Shown here one piece after another: positions 6,866 to 15,326 of a stretch of 64,000 nt of DNA. Source of the stretch: Olivibacter sp. SDN3 (GTDB lineage: Bacteria; Bacteroidota; Bacteroidia; Sphingobacteriales; Sphingobacteriaceae); NCBI RefSeq assembly GCF_014334135.1, contig NZ_CP060497.1, positions 124,001-188,000 on the forward strand, in the 5' to 3' direction. Each line of letters starts with the position of its first letter. Within the stretch, counting starts at the first letter, position 1. Under the pieces are notes generated by a model. The model made no database searches. It was not told where the DNA came from and saw only the letters and a program-made list of their open reading frames with translations. A program made the translations under genes and the position numbers.

Positions 6866-9154
6866 TCAGGCAGGTTTCATGATCAAAACCGACGGTGTTT
6901 TAGATAGCCAGACACTTCTCGTCTCCAACGCTCTCTTCCAACTGCTCAAACTGATGACCATCAAATCATGTGTTGTCAATATTTCCGTATCCATCTTGTC
7001 TTTATGAAGCCAAACCAAGTGATCAGGAGCTACCTGTTGCACCGCTCTTATGGATTCCTTAAACTCCACGTCTTGCTTGATCGTTCCTACGATATCCAAT
7101 AACGTTACCTTCACCTGTCCATTGTGTATAAGTTTTTGTATGTAGATTAAAAGAAAACTATCACTCAGAGAGAAGATAGGAACAATTACCTGTTTGACCT
7201 CTTGGAGTTTCTTATCAATCAGAATCCCTGTTGGAATTTTGGTTGACCGGAGAAGCTGTTTTGTCCGCTCGTCAAAGACTCCCATCGCGAAGGGATTTTC
7301 TTTACCCGTAATCGTGCCATATAACCTTTCTGGATTAATTACCCGAGTGGTAAAACCCAATATTTTACCTAAAAAAGTACCCTCAAAAACCGACTGACCT
7401 ATGCCTATTAAAAGCAAATCGAAGTCGCCCTCATTTGCCGTTTCAACAATTTCTTCGTCAATGTTTTGTGAAGGTTTAAAAAGAGATATAACCGGCTGAT
7501 CAAGATGATTTGCTTCTTCCTTAATTGGAGCGAAACTTTCCCGTTCGTATTCACCAGCGTTGAATTGCGTTAACTCGTTTCCCGGCGACAAATGTAGCGC
7601 GGTGATGGTCGCCGACTCTTTGGATTTTCTAATCAAGGCATTCGCAAGACGAACTAAAAGTTTTCCGGTCAACGGGTTTCCAAAGGAAATTAAAATATTA
7701 TATTTATCCTTTTGACTGAGTTCTACGATCAAACCATCTTCTTTGTTGAAGAGTTTATTGATGAGGTCAAGTGCAGGTCCCGTCATAAAAGTGGTGATGA
7801 GAGCCATTAATACGAGCATAGCAAACATTTCTGGGCTCAGCACACCCAAATCATAACCAATGTTTAGGGCTACAAGCTCCATCAGTCCCCGCGTATTCAT
7901 TAAGGCCCCTATGGTAAGGCTGCTGTGCCAATTTTGTCCTACAAATCGTGCGGCAAGCGCACTGCCAAGAAACTTACCCGTTACAGCCACCAATATTACC
8001 ACTATACACAACTTCCACATACCTGGTTCATTAAGCAGGCCTATCTGCGTTCTCAACCCAGTAAACACAAAAAACAGTGGCAACAGTAACACCAACGCTA
8101 CATCTTCCACCTTATCAACAAATACATTTCTGAATTTGACATTTGCCGGCATGATTACGCCAGCCATAAATGCACCGAAAAGCGCATGAATACCAATAAC
8201 TTCCGTACACCAAGCAGAAAGCAACAATGTAACAAAGAAAATCCCTACAATAGGTTTACTCAAAGCTTCTTTATTGGTATAAATATCACCTATACGCCGC
8301 AAAAAAGGTCTTACAAATCGCAGCATCACAAATACATAAGCAACTGCTAACAATATGGTATAACCCGCACTTAAGAATGAACCTGCTTTCACAATGGCAA
8401 TAACCGCTGCTAAAATGCACCAAGCAGTAATATCATCTGCTGCTGCGCATGTAATCACGATAGACCCCAATCGACTTCTGGTGAGTCCTCGTTCCTGCAC
8501 AATTCGGGCAAGCACCGGAAAAGCAGTGATACTCATAGAAATTCCGATGAACAATGCAAATGAAATAAAGTTGATTCCCTCCGGAGCCATACTCTCATAA
8601 ATGAAATAGGCAAATAGTACGCCCAGAGCAAAGGGAAAAATAATACTGGCGTGACTGATAACAACTGCTTCATGAGCTTGATTACGCAATACCTTTAAAT
8701 CCAGCTCCATGCCAACAACGAACATAAACAAAATCAATCCGATTTGGCTCATGACGCCCAGGTTACCTAAAGAAGACTCCGGAAAAAGAAAAACCGAAAA
8801 TTCGGGAAAATAATAGCCCACGATTGATGGACCTAAAAAGATCCCAGCTACAATTTCTCCAATGACAGACGGTTGCCCAATTTTCTTGCAGAAATAACCA
8901 AAAATCCTTGCTACTAATATGATGGTAATAATCTGTAATAAAAGGATAGCCAACGGGTATTTTACGTTATCTATGAGCCCTTCTATAAAATGACTCCAAC
9001 TGGAAGAATTCGCATCAAATGAGGTATTCATCAATTGCGTATTTTCCAATGCTGCGCCCTTATAGATCGTTAAATAGATCAGTGCCGACAGTCCTCCTAT
9101 TACACTTATATAAAATATTACATTTCTGATTTTCCTCATAACCGCAGATGCCAT
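6866..9154 (-). CDS. Kef-type cation/proton antiporter (CPA2) with cytoplasmic Usp-like tail
   Basis: A 762-residue protein. The first membrane segment is at residues 10-30. The Na+/H+ exchanger domain follows (about 70-460), with about a dozen helices and recognisable CPA2 stretches such as GQPSVIGEIVAGIFLGPSIV, GLILFMFVVGMELDL and CAAADDITAWCIL, where the paired acidic residues (DD) are the ion-coupling site. From about residue 475 the protein is soluble, with a universal-stress-protein-like fold (YNILISFGNPLTGKLLVRLA) that ends LSKTPSVLIMKPA. This replaces the RCK/KTN domain of KefB/C. It probably exchanges K+ or Na+ for H+ in the inner membrane. A small HMA-like gene follows on the same strand. 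Confidence 0.9.
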   Translation of the reverse strand: MASAVMRKIRNVIFYISVIGGLSALIYLTIYKGAALENTQLMNTSFDANSSSWSHFIEGLIDNVKYPLAILLLQIITIILVARIFGYFCKKIGQPSVIGEIVAGIFLGPSIVGYYFPEFSVFLFPESSLGNLGVMSQIGLILFMFVVGMELDLKVLRNQAHEAVVISHASIIFPFALGVLFAYFIYESMAPEGINFISFALFIGISMSITAFPVLARIVQERGLTRSRLGSIVITCAAADDITAWCILAAVIAIVKAGSFLSAGYTILLAVAYVFVMLRFVRPFLRRIGDIYTNKEALSKPIVGIFFVTLLLSAWCTEVIGIHALFGAFMAGVIMPANVKFRNVFVDKVEDVALVLLLPLFFVFTGLRTQIGLLNEPGMWKLCIVVILVAVTGKFLGSALAARFVGQNWHSSLTIGALMNTRGLMELVALNIGYDLGVLSPEMFAMLVLMALITTFMTGPALDLINKLFNKEDGLIVELSQKDKYNILISFGNPLTGKLLVRLANALIRKSKESATITALHLSPGNELTQFNAGEYERESFAPIKEEANHLDQPVISLFKPSQNIDEEIVETANEGDFDLLLIGIGQSVFEGTFLGKILGFTTRVINPERLYGTITGKENPFAMGVFDERTKQLLRSTKIPTGILIDKKLQEVKQVIVPIFSLSDSFLLIYIQKLIHNGQVKVTLLDIVGTIKQDVEFKESIRAVQQVAPDHLVWLHKDKMDTEILTTHDLMVISLSSWKRALETRSVWLSKTPSVLIMKPA

Positions 9155-9280
9155 ATCTAAATGTGCCGTTGCTAAAATAACACACCCAATTTACATTTTT
9201 ACGCGGGAGTAATATTTATTGTAACCAAAAGGAGGAATTTTGTAATAAAGCCGGAGAACATACAGAGATTTGACTTATCC

Positions 9281-9994
9281 TCAAAGCCGTCTATTCTCCA
9301 TAAAGCTTTTACGGTAGTGCTCGTTTAAAGGTAACTGTAAAAGTTTACCATTGGCATCCAAGATATTCGTACTTACCGTTTCATGTGTATAAGCCACAAT
9401 TGTGCGAACGGCGATAATCGTTTGCCTATTGATCCTTATGAATTCCTTGATTGGCAGCAATCTGATCAGTTCATCAAACGAGATATTCTTTAGGATAATT
9501 TCTGAACTATTCTTCATAAATGCCTTTTTATCGCGCTTGTCGTTATCCGCAACAGTTATATAAAGTAGATCATCATAATTAAGTAGTGTTTTACCCCTAT
9601 TACTATTTAACTTGACAAAAGTGCTGATTGGTTTCTTTTTGTTATCGACAAAGATTTTCGCTTTATGAAAAGCCTTTTCCAAGCGATCCCGCTGTATAGG
9701 TTTTCGCACATAATCGATTGCTTCAAGATCAAATGCTTCTGCCGCATATTGTTTATAGGCAGTACAGAAGATGATTGCTTTCCCTTTTAATATTTTTGCC
9801 ACATCTAACCCGTTGACACCGGGCATTTCAATATCCAGTACGCACACATCAAAATCTAAATGTCCCACCTCTTTTAAAAGTTTTTCTGGATTATTAAAGG
9901 CTCTTACCACTTCCACATCTTCTATCTGTTCACATAAACGGCGTATGTAAGTAAGTCCGGGCAGTTCGTCATCTAACAACACACACTTAAGCAT
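9281..9994 (-). CDS. LytTR-family response regulator
   Basis: A 237-residue protein. The receiver domain (1-120) has the acidic pair DDE (residues 8-10), the phospho-acceptor Asp in CVLDIEMPG (about 55), the Thr in IIFCTAYKQYA and the Lys in YVRKPI. A LytTR DNA-binding domain follows (about 140-237) with the typical IRINRQTIIAV block. It overlaps the end of the sensor kinase gene by 8 bases, so the two are translationally coupled and make one two-component system. The target genes are not evident from the neighbourhood. Confidence 0.92.
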   Translation of the reverse strand: MLKCVLLDDELPGLTYIRRLCEQIEDVEVVRAFNNPEKLLKEVGHLDFDVCVLDIEMPGVNGLDVAKILKGKAIIFCTAYKQYAAEAFDLEAIDYVRKPIQRDRLEKAFHKAKIFVDNKKKPISTFVKLNSNRGKTLLNYDDLLYITVADNDKRDKKAFMKNSSEIILKNISFDELIRLLPIKEFIRINRQTIIAVRTIVAYTHETVSTNILDANGKLLQLPLNEHYRKSFMENRRL

Positions 9995-10733
9995 ATTTTT
10001 CCAGTAGTTTTATTTCTAAACGGATTGTATAAATCCCATTTCCTACGGATTCATTATAACGGTAATTTTTACCGTATACTGTCTCCAATCGCTTGTTAAA
10101 TGCGAGATTTCCCACACCACCTTTCGTATTGGTTGTTGTTACGTTTTCTTCTACACTATTGGCCACAGAAAGTTGGAACCAGCCATCTATCACATCAAAT
10201 ACAATCGAAATAAAGGCGCTTTCCCGTTGTAAGTCGACGTGTTTAAAAGCATTTTCTATGGGGTTTATAGTAATCAGAGGTGCAATGAGTTGTTGCTCGT
10301 ATATCACTTTCTCCTTACTTATTTTATTTTTCACGTGGAGATTAAATAGCGGGCTTGTTTTTAAGCGATTGATTTCGATCAAGCTTTGCGCAAAAGCCAC
10401 TTCGTCTGTTAATGCTACATACTTCACATCAGATTCATAAAGAATGTAATCCAGCACATTAGACAACTTATCTAATGCATAATAACTTTGGTACGCATGG
10501 GACTGAATAGCGTTCAAGGCATTTCTAAACAAATGTGGGTTTAATTTGTATTTCAACAGATCATCATTTATACTGTTTTCCTTTTCGAGCTCCAAGTATT
10601 TTTTTTCCGAGACATCTTTTTCTTGCCTAGCTATCTTTAAACGGTTGAAAAGTATAACAACAATTACTAGGAGAGTAACTATCAATATACTAATAAATAC
10701 ACTGACGATCAAAATATTTCCCGTGCTTAACAA
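9987..10733 (-). CDS. LytS-like sensor histidine kinase (His_kinase/HATPase), TTG start
   Basis: A 248-residue membrane kinase. One N-terminal membrane helix (ILIVSVFISILIVTLLVIVVILF) is followed by a short coiled coil and the His_kinase motif LNPHLFRNALNAIQSHAYQS (His about 68). A reduced ATPase domain follows with NPIENAFKHVD (N box) and GVGNLAFNKRLETVYG (G box). It has no periplasmic sensing domain, so any signal must be sensed in the membrane or through a partner. The only start that includes the membrane helix is TTG at 10733; there is no ATG upstream in frame before a stop. It is paired with the LytTR regulator. A good promoter lies 19-50 bases upstream. Confidence 0.85.
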   Translation of the reverse strand: MLSTGNILIVSVFISILIVTLLVIVVILFNRLKIARQEKDVSEKKYLELEKENSINDDLLKYKLNPHLFRNALNAIQSHAYQSYYALDKLSNVLDYILYESDVKYVALTDEVAFAQSLIEINRLKTSPLFNLHVKNKISKEKVIYEQQLIAPLITINPIENAFKHVDLQRESAFISIVFDVIDGWFQLSVANSVEENVTTTNTKGGVGNLAFNKRLETVYGKNYRYNESVGNGIYTIRLEIKLLEKYA

Positions 10734-10751
10734 GCTGCTATCTGTTTTTCA

Positions 10752-10783
10752 CAAACTTAACTAAAATTCGTGTGAGGTACAAA
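10752..10783 (-). promoter_or_regulatory. Promoter of the LytS/LytTR operon
   Basis: On the minus strand a TTTG (10783-10780) and a TAAGTTTG (10759-10752) are 20 bases apart. This matches the Bacteroidota sigma consensus TTTG-N19/20-TAnnTTTG. The expected start is near 10746, giving a leader of about 13 bases before the TTG codon. The -33 box overlaps the T-run that ends the small-RNA unit upstream. Confidence 0.6.
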
Positions 10784-10849
10784 AAACGAAAGGTCTCCAA
10801 TCGGGGAGACTGAAGACCTTTACTAACCAATTATAAACCTAAATTATGA
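10781..10849 (-). ncRNA. Candidate small RNA (copy B)
   Basis: A complete transcription unit of about 70 nt with no ORF. The promoter is TTTG (10886-10883), 20 bases, then TATCTTTG (10862-10855). The body contains TTTAGGTTTATAATTGGTTAG. The end is a hairpin (AAAGGTCT/AGACCTTT arms at 10789-10796 and 10814-10821, with an alternative inner GTCTCC/GGAGAC pairing) followed by CGTTTTTT. A second unit with the same promoter box, the same ACATCA start and the same body is found on the plus strand at 24.07 kb, with an unrelated terminator sequence. I know of no named RNA family that matches. Confidence 0.55.
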
Positions 10850-10854
10850 TGTCA

Positions 10855-10886
10855 CAAAGATAAGTACCGGAAAGGTTCCCTGCAAA
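10855..10886 (-). promoter_or_regulatory. Promoter of small RNA copy B
   Basis: TTTG (10886-10883) and TATCTTTG (10862-10855) on the minus strand are separated by 20 bases, a full match to the Bacteroidota -33/-7 consensus. Confidence 0.6.
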
Positions 10887-10914
10887 TATTTTTGATGTTT
10901 TAACATATTTTAAC

Positions 10915-10936
10915 AAAAAAGCTAACGGGTTTTAGC
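10915..10936 (-). terminator. Terminator after the DUF2264 remnant
   Basis: On the minus strand GCTAA and TTAGC (5-bp stem) are followed by TTTTTTG. It lies about 20 bases beyond the stop of the DUF2264 tail and is probably the original terminator of that lost gene. Confidence 0.55.
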
Positions 10937-10948
10937 ATGCGTTATATA

Positions 10949-11170
10949 TTAAATATTTACATGATAATCTTTCTTGATCGATTCTCCGTTCCAGGCCTTC
11001 TTCATCGTCCACGGTGAAAATGGGCTGTTCCAGAACGGATTACTCTCGGGCAAACCCAAAGGTAAAAAGGATAAAGATGTTAGGTACATGCTTCCAGTAT
11101 TGCTATAATAGTCGGCCAAACTTGCTTGTTGATTTCCAATGATCCCCATACCGTTCGCCGGTACCTGCCC
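10949..11170 (-). pseudogene. C-terminal tail of a DUF2264 protein (5' part deleted)
   Basis: The minus-strand frame ending at 10949 reads NQQASLADYYSNTGSMYLTS followed by LSFLPLGLPESNPFW and PWTMKKAWNGESIKKDYHVNI. This is the conserved end of DUF2264 proteins (secreted Bacteroidota and fungal proteins linked to glycan use), in which YxxTGSLYLxxxxFLPLGLPxxxPFW is a hallmark. Only about 65-70 codons remain. Upstream, at about 11165-11175, the sequence changes abruptly into the N-terminal propeller of a hybrid sensor in another frame. The remnant has no start of its own and is most likely not translated. Confidence 0.7.
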
Positions 11171-11921
11171 TATAGTTCCTAAGCTCATTATTATTTGGGT
11201 TATACATGAACACACCCTTTTTATCTGTACCGATCCAAAGATTTCCTCCACCATCTTCCAAAATGGTAGCGACTACGAACGGCCTGTCATCAGCAAAAAG
11301 GCGTTTGTTTAAATGCGAAAGTAAATCAATTTCCAATTTATTATGCTGAAAGCTTATCTTCTTTATTCCATCATTGGTAGAGGCCCATACACCACCATCT
11401 TTGGCCTTTTCAAGCGCATAAAATATATTTTTAGACCAAGCCAAAATAGGTTGATCATCGTATTGAATAATATTTAGTCCGCCACGCGTTCCCACCCATA
11501 ATTTCCCGTCCTTATCCTCTGTCAGAGAACAAATGACATCATTGCTCAGTCGAAATCTTTTTTCCGAAGTGCTGTTATATCGCTGAAACACCTCTTTCTC
11601 GTCGTCATAACGATTTAAGCCATAAGAAGTTCCCACCCACAGAACGCCCTTATGATCTACCAACATGCTATTCAAATAATCGCTTGAGCTCAAACTGTTA
11701 TCCAGCTCAGTTTGTTTAAAAATGCGGAAGCTTCGAGTGTCATATCTATTGAGTCCGTAACGGGTACCAATCCATATAAAGCCACTTGAATCTTGCGCAA
11801 TAGATAGCACAGAGCTGTTTGACAAACCCTCTTTGGTTCCTAATTGATCGAACTTGATCTGCCCCTGCCCCAAAAGTAAGGACGGCCATATAAACAGCAA
11901 TAGAACCAAAAACTTGATCAT
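11103..11921 (-). pseudogene. Truncated hybrid two-component sensor (N-terminal propeller only)
   Basis: It starts at ATG 11921 (MIKFLVLLLFIWPSLLLGQG, a signal peptide). The typical HTCS opening follows: FDQLGTKEGLSNSSVLSIAQ, then repeats of the form GFIWIGTRYGLNRYD, GVLWVGTSYGLNRYD, GKLWVGTRGGLNII and GNLWIGTDKKGVFMYNP. These are blades of the two-component-regulator propeller. A full HTCS is about 1300-1400 residues, with propellers, Y_Y_Y domain, kinase, receiver and AraC domain. Here coding similarity stops after NNNELRNY (about 11175), and the frame runs out at 11103 through the foreign DUF2264 tail. A deletion has removed all signalling domains, so it cannot act as a sensor kinase. Confidence 0.8.
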
Positions 11922-12179
11922 AATAGCATATTTAGTAGGTTGAACAATGAATCCTCCATTAGTTTTAAAACAATGATCTAAAAAATTTATTGAATTGCAA
12001 TATTTCATACTGTGCAATCGATTGCTCAAAAATAAAAAGCCATGTAATACTTCACTTGTAATAACAATAAGATAATGTAGGGACTACATTTCATACATAT
12101 TGAAGCCCTTAATTTGACTATAGAAATAAATAAACGAATGCTTTGTTATTCGGCTTAAGATAACCAATAATTTATTCTT

Positions 12180-13448
12180 ATGAAAAAACAAATTTACACT
12201 TTCACATTGGTGATGTCTCTTTACGGCTGTTCTAGACAAGAGTTATCCCAAATGTCACCAACCTCATCAGAGCGTGATGAAATAACTAGAACATCTCCAT
12301 CAAATTTAGTACTGGCTAATAATGTAAGCGTTACATACACCGATGAAAGCTCTTTTGTTGAAAGTTTAGCGATGTATGATTTCAAAAGTATCGATCAACT
12401 TAATTTAAACAGACAAGGTCAGGTAAGTGGCTATAACAGCACTTATGGATTCAATATTCCTGCAGACAGGCAGGTAAAAGGTTTCAAATGGAATAAAGGC
12501 GATCAGGACACTAAAGAATGGCGTCCACAGGGTATAACAGGTTTCGAACGAAATGGAAAGACTTATTTGATCACTACCTGGTATGGCGTAGGGCCTTCAA
12601 ATATTCCCGGCGTACATAACCAGCACAAGGGTGTGAGGGTAAGCTTAGTGGATATCACTAATATGTCGAACATCACATATCGCCATATACTACTAGTACA
12701 AAACAAGGAAAATATGGGCAACAGCGAATTGTATAGGCCATCTAATCCTTATACGCAGCTAGAAGGCTATGCTCCGGTTACCATTCACGCTGGCGGTGTG
12801 GCTTATTATGATGGTAAGATTTATGTAGCAGATACCCGGTTAGGCATCCGAGTCTTCGATTTGGATAAATTCATTAGCGCCGAAGGTGATGTCAACAAAA
12901 ATAAAATAGGCGTCGAGCATAGCAGTACACTCAAGGCATTCGACTATGGATATATTTTGCCTCAAATTGGTTACTACAAGATAACTGATGGTTCGCCATT
13001 TTCATGCATAGCTCTTGGAGAAGGCAGTACTTCTTTAGAAAAGAGGTTGTGGACAGGGCAGTATCTTGCTCCAGACGCTGGTCGTACTCCCACCATATAC
13101 GGCTTTCCTATAAATGAGCAGGGACAACTATACGGCAATGTAGAAAGCATTTCGCCACTTGATAAATATGACACGCCTGTATATCGTATGCAGGGAGTTT
13201 ACCGTTCAAATGCTAAGACCGTCATGACGACAACGGGTAACGGTAATTATGAAGGTTCAACCGCTCGTCTGGTACGATATAGTGACGGCACCGCAGCGGC
13301 TACCCGATACAGATGGCCTCATGGAGCCGAAGACCTATATTTGGACACATCAACCGGTTTACTATGGAATCTTACCGAATATGAAACAGAAAAATATGGC
13401 AAAGAAAACCGGGCGGTTTTCGCGGTGAGGTATGCTGACTATGATTAG
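12180..13448 (+). CDS. Secreted lipoprotein of unknown function, propeller-like
   Basis: A 422-residue protein with a lipoprotein signal (MKKQIYTFTLVMSLYGC, lipid-modified Cys at 17). The mature part contains WRPQGITGFERNGKTYLIT, HKGVRVSLVDITNMSNITY, IHAGGVAYYDGKIYVADTRL and GIRVFDLDKF. These repeats of YDGKIYVADT and VFDL type suggest a beta-propeller related to LVIVD or NHL repeats. Proteins with the same order of motifs are common as uncharacterised secreted proteins in actinomycetes. No catalytic motif is evident. It stands between the deleted sensor locus and the first SusCD locus, on the opposite strand to both, and has its own terminator. Confidence 0.8.
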   Translation: MKKQIYTFTLVMSLYGCSRQELSQMSPTSSERDEITRTSPSNLVLANNVSVTYTDESSFVESLAMYDFKSIDQLNLNRQGQVSGYNSTYGFNIPADRQVKGFKWNKGDQDTKEWRPQGITGFERNGKTYLITTWYGVGPSNIPGVHNQHKGVRVSLVDITNMSNITYRHILLVQNKENMGNSELYRPSNPYTQLEGYAPVTIHAGGVAYYDGKIYVADTRLGIRVFDLDKFISAEGDVNKNKIGVEHSSTLKAFDYGYILPQIGYYKITDGSPFSCIALGEGSTSLEKRLWTGQYLAPDAGRTPTIYGFPINEQGQLYGNVESISPLDKYDTPVYRMQGVYRSNAKTVMTTTGNGNYEGSTARLVRYSDGTAAATRYRWPHGAEDLYLDTSTGLLWNLTEYETEKYGKENRAVFAVRYADYD

Positions 13449-13475
13449 CTGATAAGAAGAATTTGCCTTAAGATC

Positions 13476-13510
13476 AAAGCTCCGGTCTATATTTACATCC
13501 GGAGCTTTTT
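13476..13510 (+). terminator. Rho-independent terminator
   Basis: AAAGCTCCGG (13476-13485) pairs with CCGGAGCTTT (13499-13508), 10 bp, and merges into a T6 run. It ends the lipoprotein transcript 28 bases after its stop. Confidence 0.85.
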
Positions 13511-13525
13511 ATCTATAGAGACGGA

Positions 13526-13670
13526 CTATTCCTTATAGGCAGCAAATTCTGCTAAGTGCGTGTAGTTAATATCAAAATGACTGTTTTGCGTTACCAACTT
13601 AACGTAGCGAAAGGTTTGCTCAGTAGCTAAAACGATGTAATTCGATAAGACATAGGAAAGCATCAAACCA
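13526..13670 (-). pseudogene. C-terminal remnant of a discoidin (F5/8 type C) domain protein
   Basis: The minus-strand frame ending with the stop at 13528-13526 reads LSNYIVLATEQTFRYVKLV followed by TQNSHFDINYTHLAEFAAYKE. This is the final beta-strand region of the discoidin-like domains found at the C-terminus of many Bacteroidota glycan-binding proteins and enzymes (RYVKLV...NYTHLAEFxxY). It starts directly beyond the SusD terminator hairpin and has no upstream part. About 45 codons remain. It suggests that a carbohydrate-binding or enzyme gene once followed susD here. Confidence 0.6.
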
Positions 13671-13674
13671 AAAT

Positions 13675-13700
13675 AGGCTCGACCAATATTGGTCGAGCCT
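13675..13700 (-). terminator. Terminator of the first SusCD operon
   Basis: A 26-base perfect palindrome with 13-base arms (AGGCTCGACCAAT and its complement), 15 bases beyond the susD stop. Read on the minus strand it is followed by ATTTTGG. The T-tail is short, so termination efficiency is uncertain. Confidence 0.65.
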
Positions 13701-13714
13701 GATTACCTATTGCA

Positions 13715-15304
13715 TCAGTATCCAGGGTTCTGCACTAAATTAGTGTTTAAACGCATCTCTGATGTTGGTACTGGATAAATACGATAGTTAGGAGGCTGTT
13801 CTCCTTCATTGAAAGCCCAGGAACCTTCAAATTTTCCAAAACGTATCAGATCGTTTCTTCTCCATGCTTCCCAAGCGAACTCCCTTCCACGTTCCTCTAA
13901 TAATTCATCTAGTATAATACCTTTTACCAAAGGAGCTCCCACCCTTTCACGTATTTTATTTACCAACACATCTGCCGTTTGCAATTCTCCTCTAGCGGTA
14001 CTAGCAGAGGCACCGCGAAGAATAGCTTCCGCCTTCATGAGATATACGTCTGCTAAACGAAATACCGGCACATCATTATTTGAATCTCTAGTACTTGGAT
14101 GCGTATTTTTATCTGGATAGAACTTAACGGAGCGCACACCCCGAGCCTGTCCCAATTGGTCATTACCCACATCCATAGTTGCCACATTTCTCAGTGGCAT
14201 TTCAGGAGTAAACTCCAAGTGCCAATCAATTTCCTGCGTGGGATTGGGACCGTTGTATGTGGCATCCAAACCTCTATTAGTCGTTCTGATCAAAATAGGA
14301 TTACCTCCAAAGTCAAATTGCTGTCCAGCTAGCCATGTTTCGTTTCTTCTGTCACCGTCAAGGTCAAATAGGGCATAGAAATCAGCGACGGTACTCAATG
14401 CAATACTAGGCCGGAAGGGCAACTCGTACTTCGCTTCTAACGCGGTATGCAACCCAAATCGCGAAAATTGGTTTCCCTGTGCAACATTGGCATCGTAAGG
14501 GACTGCCAATATAGTTTCACTATTTGGCCCGTTATCTGGCATAAACAAACTGAGAAAATCTGCTACCAATGCAAGGTCAGATTCCTCAAGCAATTTATCC
14601 GCATATTCAACCGATTCGTTATATCGGGGAGTCCCGGTATAATACTCGGCATTCAGATACAATTTTTGCAATAAGACATAAGCTGTCCAACGATTAGGTC
14701 TGCCATAAATGATCTGTCCTGTCTCCGTCGATAAATCAGGGATAATGCTCAATAATTCCGATTCTATGTAGTTAAACACCTCAGTACGTGATGAAGTAAC
14801 CGGCTGTTCGGTGCTACCGAAAGTAGTAAACAACGGAACATTTCCGTAAAGGTCCATCATAAAAAAGTAGAATAACGACCGCATAGCACGCATCTCCCCG
14901 ATAGTCTGGTTTCTCGTTTCACTTTCCTCTACCTGTTCAAACATGTTAATAATGCGATTGCAGGTTTGTATACCACCAAAGCCCCATTCCCACACCGAAC
15001 GAACAGTAGGATGATCGGGAGTCCAATTGTGTTTATGTAGCATTCGGTACTGGCCACCGTCATCGTAATTTCCATCACGGGCAGGGATGATAGCTTCTTC
15101 GGTAGACAACTCCTGTAGACGCCAGTAGTCTACCGCATAACGTTCTCTAAACTGTGTGTACACCGGACCTGTAGCCGCAACAAAAGACTCTGGCGAATCT
15201 GGAAAATTTTCTGGTGTGAGTTCAGATTCAATAGGTATATCTAGCTTGGTACAAGCTGTTAGCGAAACGACTAAACAGGCTGACAATATATATTTTCTAT
15301 TCAT
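13715..15304 (-). CDS. SusD-like outer-membrane glycan-binding lipoprotein (locus 1)
   Basis: A 529-residue RagB/SusD-family protein. It has a lipoprotein signal (MNRKYILSACLVVSLTACTK, Cys about 18). The N-terminal SusD-like TPR region follows (ETRNQTIGEMRAMRSLFYFFMMDLYGNVPL) and then the C-terminal RagB region ending YRIYPVPTSEMRLNTNLVQNPGY, a nearly universal SusD ending. It sits at the cell surface as the lid over its SusC partner, whose gene ends 22 bases upstream on the same strand. A perfect palindrome terminates the operon after it. The ligand is unknown, because no enzyme gene is attached to this locus. Confidence 0.93.
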   Translation of the reverse strand: MNRKYILSACLVVSLTACTKLDIPIESELTPENFPDSPESFVAATGPVYTQFRERYAVDYWRLQELSTEEAIIPARDGNYDDGGQYRMLHKHNWTPDHPTVRSVWEWGFGGIQTCNRIINMFEQVEESETRNQTIGEMRAMRSLFYFFMMDLYGNVPLFTTFGSTEQPVTSSRTEVFNYIESELLSIIPDLSTETGQIIYGRPNRWTAYVLLQKLYLNAEYYTGTPRYNESVEYADKLLEESDLALVADFLSLFMPDNGPNSETILAVPYDANVAQGNQFSRFGLHTALEAKYELPFRPSIALSTVADFYALFDLDGDRRNETWLAGQQFDFGGNPILIRTTNRGLDATYNGPNPTQEIDWHLEFTPEMPLRNVATMDVGNDQLGQARGVRSVKFYPDKNTHPSTRDSNNDVPVFRLADVYLMKAEAILRGASASTARGELQTADVLVNKIRERVGAPLVKGIILDELLEERGREFAWEAWRRNDLIRFGKFEGSWAFNEGEQPPNYRIYPVPTSEMRLNTNLVQNPGY

Positions 15305-15326
15305 GATAGTTTTTCTTAATCATTTG

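Noticed and set aside
9281-10733. Two-component pair as regulator of the Kef antiporter
   Set aside because: The genes are adjacent and on the same strand but separated by 126 bases, and nothing in the sequence links their functions.
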